DNA from: Maridesulfovibrio salexigens DSM 2638
Lineage (GTDB): Bacteria > Desulfobacterota > Desulfovibrionia > Desulfovibrionales > Desulfovibrionaceae
DNA: 64,000 nt
Assembly: GCF_000023445.1 (NCBI RefSeq)
Contig: NC_012881.1
Coordinates: forward strand, 3,628,001-3,692,000
Direction: 5' to 3'
In this document: positions 59,735 to 64,000 of the stretch, piece after piece
How the letters are laid out: each line of letters opens with the position of its first letter
How positions within the stretch are numbered: position 1 is the stretch's first letter
The notes under the pieces: generated by a model
Told to the model about the DNA's origin: nothing
What the model saw: the letters and a program-made list of their open reading frames with translations, nothing else
Database searches by the model: none
Made by a program: the position numbers and the translations under genes

Positions 59735-60793
59735 CTAGTTAGCAGCCTTGATTTTATCGAGAATCTTACCTTCCATGCTTTCCAGCTTGGCAGGAACCGG
59801 GGGATACCACTTAATATTATCGATAACTGCCTGCGGAAAGGAACGGGCAAAATTGTCAGCAACAGCCTTCTCAGTAAACTTCAGAGCATCCTTGGACGCG
59901 GTGGCGTATTTTTCCATGGAAGAAAAGTAACCGGCATTTTCAGGCTTCATCATGAAGTTAATCCACTTGTAAGCGGCTTCAACGTTTTTGGCCTTCGCGG
60001 GAATGGCAAAAGTATCAATCCAGCCGAGAGCGCCTTCTTTGGGTGCTTTGAAATCAATTGCTTTGTTGTCAGCATGCAGTTTCCAGCCACCTGCATCCCA
60101 AGCCATAGCAACAAAGACTTCACCGGAACGCATGGACTCAAGCAGGGAATCACCGTTGGCCCAGTAGTTCTTAACAATAGGCTTAGCTTCAATCATGGTT
60201 TCGGCAATTTTATCGAGCATGGCTTTGTAAGCTTTGGGATCGTCATAAAGTGCGAAGGGATCATAACCAAGAGCAAAACCCATGGCGATGAGAGTAGGTC
60301 TCTTAAGACGGTAGCTCACGCGGCCCTTATATTTGGGATCGATGAGAGCCTTAAAAGAATCTGCGTTAGGTGCCTTTTCGCTGTTTACGATCAAGCCGGA
60401 TGTTCCCCAGCAGAATGGTGCTGCATAGGATTCATCTTTAACAAGGGTATTGGCCTTAACCGCAGTGAGCATGGAAGGAATGAACAGACTGGAATCAAGT
60501 TTGGAATAGTCCATAGCCTGATACAATTTGTACTTTTTCTGAACGGAAGAAATACGGTCCTGTGAAGGCTGGGCAAGGTCAAAACCTGCACCTCGGGTGG
60601 CCCGCAACTTGGCAATCATTTCCTCGTTGTTGGAAAAGGTAACCTCAACCTTGATTCCGGTTTCTTTTTCAAAAGTGTCGATCAATTTCTGGGGTGCATA
60701 CCCTTTCCAGGTTAACAGTTTCAGAGTCTCCGCTTGAGCGGTTCCGGCCAGAGCAAACACAGTCAGCAAAGCAAATACAAGAATCCTTTTCAT
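59735..60793 (-). CDS. potD: Spermidine/putrescine periplasmic binding protein PotD
   Basis: 352 residues from the ATG at 60793 (GGAG upstream). The signal peptide MKRILVFALLTVFALAGTAQA is followed by ETLKLLTWKGYAPQKLIDTFEKETGIKVEV, the usual start of PotD/PotF proteins. The last third has WINFMMKPENAGYFS. It binds a polyamine (spermidine, putrescine or similar) and delivers it to PotBC. It is first in the operon, whereas E. coli has potABCD. Confidence 0.93.
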   Translation of the reverse strand: MKRILVFALLTVFALAGTAQAETLKLLTWKGYAPQKLIDTFEKETGIKVEVTFSNNEEMIAKLRATRGAGFDLAQPSQDRISSVQKKYKLYQAMDYSKLDSSLFIPSMLTAVKANTLVKDESYAAPFCWGTSGLIVNSEKAPNADSFKALIDPKYKGRVSYRLKRPTLIAMGFALGYDPFALYDDPKAYKAMLDKIAETMIEAKPIVKNYWANGDSLLESMRSGEVFVAMAWDAGGWKLHADNKAIDFKAPKEGALGWIDTFAIPAKAKNVEAAYKWINFMMKPENAGYFSSMEKYATASKDALKFTEKAVADNFARSFPQAVIDNIKWYPPVPAKLESMEGKILDKIKAAN

Positions 60794-60885
60794 GACAAAC
60801 TCCATATTTTTGTAACAATTAGCGAACAATTCCGTTAGTTGTTACAGACACATACAAACACGCACACCACCAACTAGTCACAAAA

Positions 60886-60905
60886 CTGTAAAGGTCACGT
60901 TACAG
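60886..60905. promoter_or_regulatory. Possible operator upstream of potD (TyrR-box-like)
   Basis: CTGTAAAGGTCACGTTACAG: perfect CTGTAA/TTACAG with eight bases between. The core TGTAAA-N6-GTTACA is one base from the E. coli TyrR box TGTAAA-N6-TTTACA. A second TTACAG half lies at 60842-60847. Confidence 0.35.
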
Positions 60906-60994
60906 CTATAACTGGATTCAAAGCAATATTTTTACCTATTTCCCCAAATCGAAAACAATTTGTGCGATTCCGAAAAGATTTCAATGCAAAAGAA

Positions 60995-61026
60995 AAGCCC
61001 TCCCACGCAAAAGTGCGGGAGGGCTT
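60995..61026 (-). terminator. Terminator after the NSS transporter operon
   Basis: Minus strand: AAGCCCTCCCGCAC-TTTT-GCGTGGGAGGGCTT followed by TTCTTTT. Confidence 0.92.
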
Positions 61027-61051
61027 AATCAATTATATTCAGCTTTGGTAT

Positions 61052-61147
61052 CTACTGATTCTTAAAGGCAATACGGAAGCAGGCATAAGCGCCGCCCCAG
61101 GTTATACCGAGTCCGAAGAGCATCATAATGATTGCTGAGAATTCCAT
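61052..61147 (-). CDS. MetS-like small subunit of NSS transporter (31 aa)
   Basis: 31 residues: one hydrophobic segment starting MEFSAIIMMLFGLGITWGGA and ending FRIAFKNQ. It begins two bases after the NSS transporter stop. Its ribosome site AAAAGGAGG is formed by the last three codons of that gene. Size, single membrane helix and position match MetS, the small subunit needed by the MetP methionine/alanine importer of Corynebacterium. Single-helix partners of this kind often follow NSS genes and are easily missed. Confidence 0.8.
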   Translation of the reverse strand: MEFSAIIMMLFGLGITWGGAYACFRIAFKNQ

Positions 61148-61149
61148 AC

Positions 61150-62658
61150 CTACCTCCTTTTCAAAAAGTTTCTGTTGATGCCGGTAACATTGATGAATCC
61201 ACCTTCATTGCGGGCACAAAGCAGACCGAAGATCAGGCAAAGAACAAGCGGAGCCCAACCAAACGCTACGGTAGCAGTAGTAGAGTAACCGCCATAGTTT
61301 TTGGAAAGATCACCAATGAAGTTTGAAACCAGCATAAAACCGAGCATTGCGGGAATAACAAAACGCAGGCTGTTCATCCAGAGAGAACCTACTTTGATCT
61401 CGGAAGTAAGGTTAACGTGGTTGCGCAGATCATCAAGCTTGCAGAACCAGGCCACAAAAATGATCTCAATGAATCCGCCCATGAGGATACCGAAGTTATT
61501 GATGAAGTGGTCAACGATATCAAGCAGAAGCAGTCCGCCGCCGGTAGTAAAGGCGATGCTGACCACAAAACCGAGTCCGCAGAAAACAGTCGCCGCAACC
61601 TTACGGGAAACATTGATCTTGTCGATAAGTGCGGAAACTACAACCTCTGCAAGAGAGATCATAGAAGAAAGGCCCGCAACAGTAAGCGCGAGGAAGAACA
61701 GGGTCCCGAAAAACGCGGGAGCAGGCATCAGGTTGATAGCGGTAGGCAGAGTGATGAAGGCAAGGCCTACACCGGAACCTGCAACTTCACTAACCGGAAC
61801 GCCCTGCTGATGAGCCATGTAACCGAGCACGCTGAAAATCATGATTCCGGAGATGATGCTGAAACCACAGTTGATGAATACGGTCATGCAGGCATTGTTG
61901 TTAATGTCGGAATCCTTGGACAGATAACTGGAATAGGAAATCATGATCGCAAACCCGATGGACAGGCTGTAAAAGATCTGACCGAAAGCATCAGCCCAGA
62001 CTTTACCGTCCATAATGGCGTTGAAATCGGGCTTGAAGAGCCATTCCAGACCATCAACAGCACCAGGAAGCATCAGCCCTCTGCCGATAAAAATAAACAC
62101 GAGCAGGAAAAGCAGAGGCATAAAGATCTTGCTGATCCGTTCAATACCACTCTTAACACCGGTAAAAACGGCCACGAAAGTCATCAGCCATGCAGCAGCT
62201 GTGGCGTAAAGAATTGAAGTCTGCACACCGCCCATATTCATGGGAGAATCGGTCAAGCCAAGGAATTCGCCAAAAAAGAAATCCTTGGGTGAGGCTGTCC
62301 AGCCTTGATTAAAGGCGAGCAGGAAATAGTTAATGGCCCAAGCCACGACTACGACATAGTAAGTAGTAATGATGAAAGAGACCATAACCTGCCACCAGCC
62401 GAGCCATTCCCATTTTTTGGAAATGGAGGAAAAAACCTTGGGAGCAGAGCCCTTGAATTTCTGGCCCAGACCAAATTCAAGAATCATGAAAGGCATACCT
62501 GCGGCAAGCATGGCCACAAAATATGGAATTAGGAATGCGCCGCCGCCGTTTTCATAAACCATGTACGGAAAACGCCAGATGTTTCCCAATCCAATTGCGG
62601 ACCCCACTGCGGCCATGATGAAGCCGGTACGTGAGCCCCATGTTTCTCTTTTTTGCAT
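61150..62658 (-). CDS. Sodium-dependent NSS-family amino-acid transporter
   Basis: 502 residues from the ATG at 62658 (AAGGAG upstream); a longer frame to 62715 lacks a site. The NSS signature is present: RETWGSRTGFIMAAVGSAIGLGNIWRFPY-like start with the Na+-site GSAIGLGNIWRFP, then YENGGGAFLIPYF. About twelve membrane segments. Family members import tryptophan, tyrosine, leucine, methionine or alanine with Na+ (LeuT, TnaT, MetP). The MetS-like partner suggests the MetP branch (methionine/alanine), which would fit the alanine genes nearby. Confidence 0.93.
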   Translation of the reverse strand: MQKRETWGSRTGFIMAAVGSAIGLGNIWRFPYMVYENGGGAFLIPYFVAMLAAGMPFMILEFGLGQKFKGSAPKVFSSISKKWEWLGWWQVMVSFIITTYYVVVVAWAINYFLLAFNQGWTASPKDFFFGEFLGLTDSPMNMGGVQTSILYATAAAWLMTFVAVFTGVKSGIERISKIFMPLLFLLVFIFIGRGLMLPGAVDGLEWLFKPDFNAIMDGKVWADAFGQIFYSLSIGFAIMISYSSYLSKDSDINNNACMTVFINCGFSIISGIMIFSVLGYMAHQQGVPVSEVAGSGVGLAFITLPTAINLMPAPAFFGTLFFLALTVAGLSSMISLAEVVVSALIDKINVSRKVAATVFCGLGFVVSIAFTTGGGLLLLDIVDHFINNFGILMGGFIEIIFVAWFCKLDDLRNHVNLTSEIKVGSLWMNSLRFVIPAMLGFMLVSNFIGDLSKNYGGYSTTATVAFGWAPLVLCLIFGLLCARNEGGFINVTGINRNFLKRR

Positions 62659-62906
62659 GTTGCTGTAACTCCTTGAAACAATGCCGATTCCACAACAGCT
62701 ACGCGGAACCAGCATAAATAAAAATGAACATGAGCTACCCGGACAGGTAGCCCTTCCTATAGAATACAGGGCTAATAGAATATAAGTGACCTTTCAGCCG
62801 GTCCTCCCGGAGAGCTGGACACTGCGGCACAGACGTTTCAACGTTGTTAACGGGGAAAAGGAATGTTTGAGACAGGCTGATGGGAGCTGTAGCCCTTTGG
62901 GGCGGT

Positions 62907-62935
62907 TTAATAATCCAGATAATCACGGCGGTCAA
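62907..62935 (-). promoter_or_regulatory. Likely promoter of the NSS operon, implying a long leader
   Basis: Minus strand: TTGACC (62935-62930), 17 bases, TATTAA (62912-62907). Transcription would begin near 62900, leaving about 240 bases before the start codon. That leader is GC-richer than its surroundings and contains the hairpin GGCTACC-TGTCC-GGGTAGC near 62737-62755. No known riboswitch was recognised. The rest of 62659-63176 holds no gene. Confidence 0.5.
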
Positions 62936-63176
62936 CCGCAAGAACTCCACTTTTTACAATTTGCGACATTTTTTCTCTTGCAAGCAATGAATATCGAAAA
63001 AAACTTACCCATTTTTTAAAATATATCCACACGTGCAAGCAAAAATGAATGACCAAATAACACCTCTTCACACTACAATGAAATGCATTTTGCTTACATA
63101 ATTCTAACTGCTGTGCTAGACTGATAATACCAACAGAAACAGGAACGAAAGACCCATTTTATCTTAAGGAGGTATC

Positions 63177-64000
63177 ATGGGGAAGGACGACTTATTATTC
63201 AGCGACAGTGACGATCTCTTTTTGGAAGACGAAGTAGAAAACGAAGCCCCCTACGACCAGACCCTATGGAAAATATTGATAGTAGATGATGAAATAGAAG
63301 TTCACAACACAACACGGCTTGTCCTGAGCGACTTTAAATTCGAAGGTGTTGGACTAGAATTTCTATCAGCCTATTCAGGAAAGGAAGCTCTGGAGATACT
63401 GCGGGAACACACAGATATCGCCGTTGTTTTATTAGACGTAGTTATGGAGACACCACATGCCGGGCTGGACTGCGCAGAGGCGATCAGGAACGACTTAAAA
63501 AACAAGAATATCCGCATCGTACTCAGGACCGGCCAACCGGGACAGGCACCGGAGCGCAAGGTAATTGTTGAATATGACATCAATGACTACAAGCACAAAA
63601 CAGAATTAACAACTCAACGGTTGTTTAGCACCGTCTATACAGCGATACGCTCATACAGGGATTTATCAGCATTAGATAAGCAGCGAATCGGATTAAGATA
63701 CATAATAGATGCCTCCGCCGATTTTTTTCAACAGCACTCCATCGGCACATTGGCAAAAGGCGTGCTGACGCAGATAGAAGCAATGTTCAGCATGCACAAC
63801 TCCCTATATGTCCATTCAAAGAAAAACTTTGCAGCCGCCCTCAGCAATGGGACCACTAAGGCGTGGAGCGTCCTTACAGGGACTGGAAAATATGGAGAGG
63901 ACAACTCAGACCCTCAGATCAGCGAAAAGATCCTCATGCTATTAAATGAAGCTGTAAAATCCAAGAAGAGTTCTTTCGTAGGTGAAGATTTCATTGGTTA
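63177..64000 (+). CDS. Response regulator with DUF3369 domain, C-terminus cut by window edge
   Basis: At least 274 residues; AAGGAGG lies upstream and the frame is open to the window edge. An acidic N-terminal tail (SDSDDLFLEDEVENE) precedes a receiver with ILIVDDEIEVH and phospho-acceptor Asp87 (VVLLDVVMETPHAG), then the DUF3369 domain (about 175-274; YIIDASADFFQQHSIG). In this architecture the missing C-terminus is commonly an HD-GYP, GGDEF or kinase module, so this is probably another c-di-GMP or relay protein. Confidence 0.88.
   Translation, partial: MGKDDLLFSDSDDLFLEDEVENEAPYDQTLWKILIVDDEIEVHNTTRLVLSDFKFEGVGLEFLSAYSGKEALEILREHTDIAVVLLDVVMETPHAGLDCAEAIRNDLKNKNIRIVLRTGQPGQAPERKVIVEYDINDYKHKTELTTQRLFSTVYTAIRSYRDLSALDKQRIGLRYIIDASADFFQQHSIGTLAKGVLTQIEAMFSMHNSLYVHSKKNFAAALSNGTTKAWSVLTGTGKYGEDNSDPQISEKILMLLNEAVKSKKSSFVGEDFIG

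Overview
This window looks like chromosome from a marine sulfate-reducing deltaproteobacterium of the Desulfovibrio/Maridesulfovibrio kind. That is an inference from gene content: a split, ferredoxin-linked glutamate synthase, many PAS/Cache sensors and hybrid kinases, HD-GYP and GGDEF proteins, moderate GC and Na+-coupled amino-acid carriers. No rRNA, CRISPR array, prophage or insertion sequence was seen. Both ends cut through signalling genes.

Layout. 1-2.6 kb: a truncated PAS sensor (minus), tRNA-Val and tRNA-Asp, a small secreted protein and a PhnA/YjdM zinc-ribbon protein. 2.8-7.4 kb: two tandem paralogous dCache chemoreceptors. 7.4-12.1 kb: aldo/keto reductase with an alkyltransferase-like DNA-repair protein, a membrane protein, an AraC regulator, a hemerythrin and an EamA exporter. 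12.3-15.7 kb: an orphan BMP-family binding protein followed by a hybrid histidine kinase. 16-22.8 kb: a YgiW-like OB-fold protein, an RluA-type pseudouridine synthase and a three-gene glutamate synthase operon. 23.7-30 kb: TetR, HD-GYP, GreA, a stand-alone domain otherwise known from RluA-type enzymes, a META lipoprotein, a soluble kinase and a PAP2 phosphatase. 30-36.4 kb: an RND efflux pump, a ComFB-like protein and a diguanylate cyclase. 36.5-40.1 kb: ArsR, a permease and a DGC-domain protein, then queF and yhhQ.

40.2-50 kb is the most striking part. A clear homologue of LuxP (the Vibrio AI-2 receptor) is followed 12 bases later by a kinase with a LuxQ-like periplasmic domain. Nearly all AI-2 contact residues are kept. 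A perfect 16-bp inverted repeat covers the ribosome-binding site of the luxP-like gene. The pair ends tail-to-tail against a REC-GGDEF protein that is encoded directly downstream of a giant (about 1650 aa) hybrid kinase.

50-56.3 kb looks like an alanine-use regulon: a TyrR-type sigma-54 activator (ACT-PAS-AAA-HTH, with an apparent 3' frameshift), four 18-bp palindromes built like TyrR boxes, a sigma-54 promoter, alanine dehydrogenase, an alanine:Na+ symporter and alanine racemase. 56.8-62.7 kb holds a polyamine ABC transporter (potDABC order) and an NSS-family Na+ symporter with a 31-residue MetS-like subunit. The window ends inside a REC-DUF3369 response regulator.

Some start codons were moved from the longest possible frame to one with a Shine-Dalgarno site or signal peptide; each case is stated. 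All family assignments rest on reading motifs; no database search was run.
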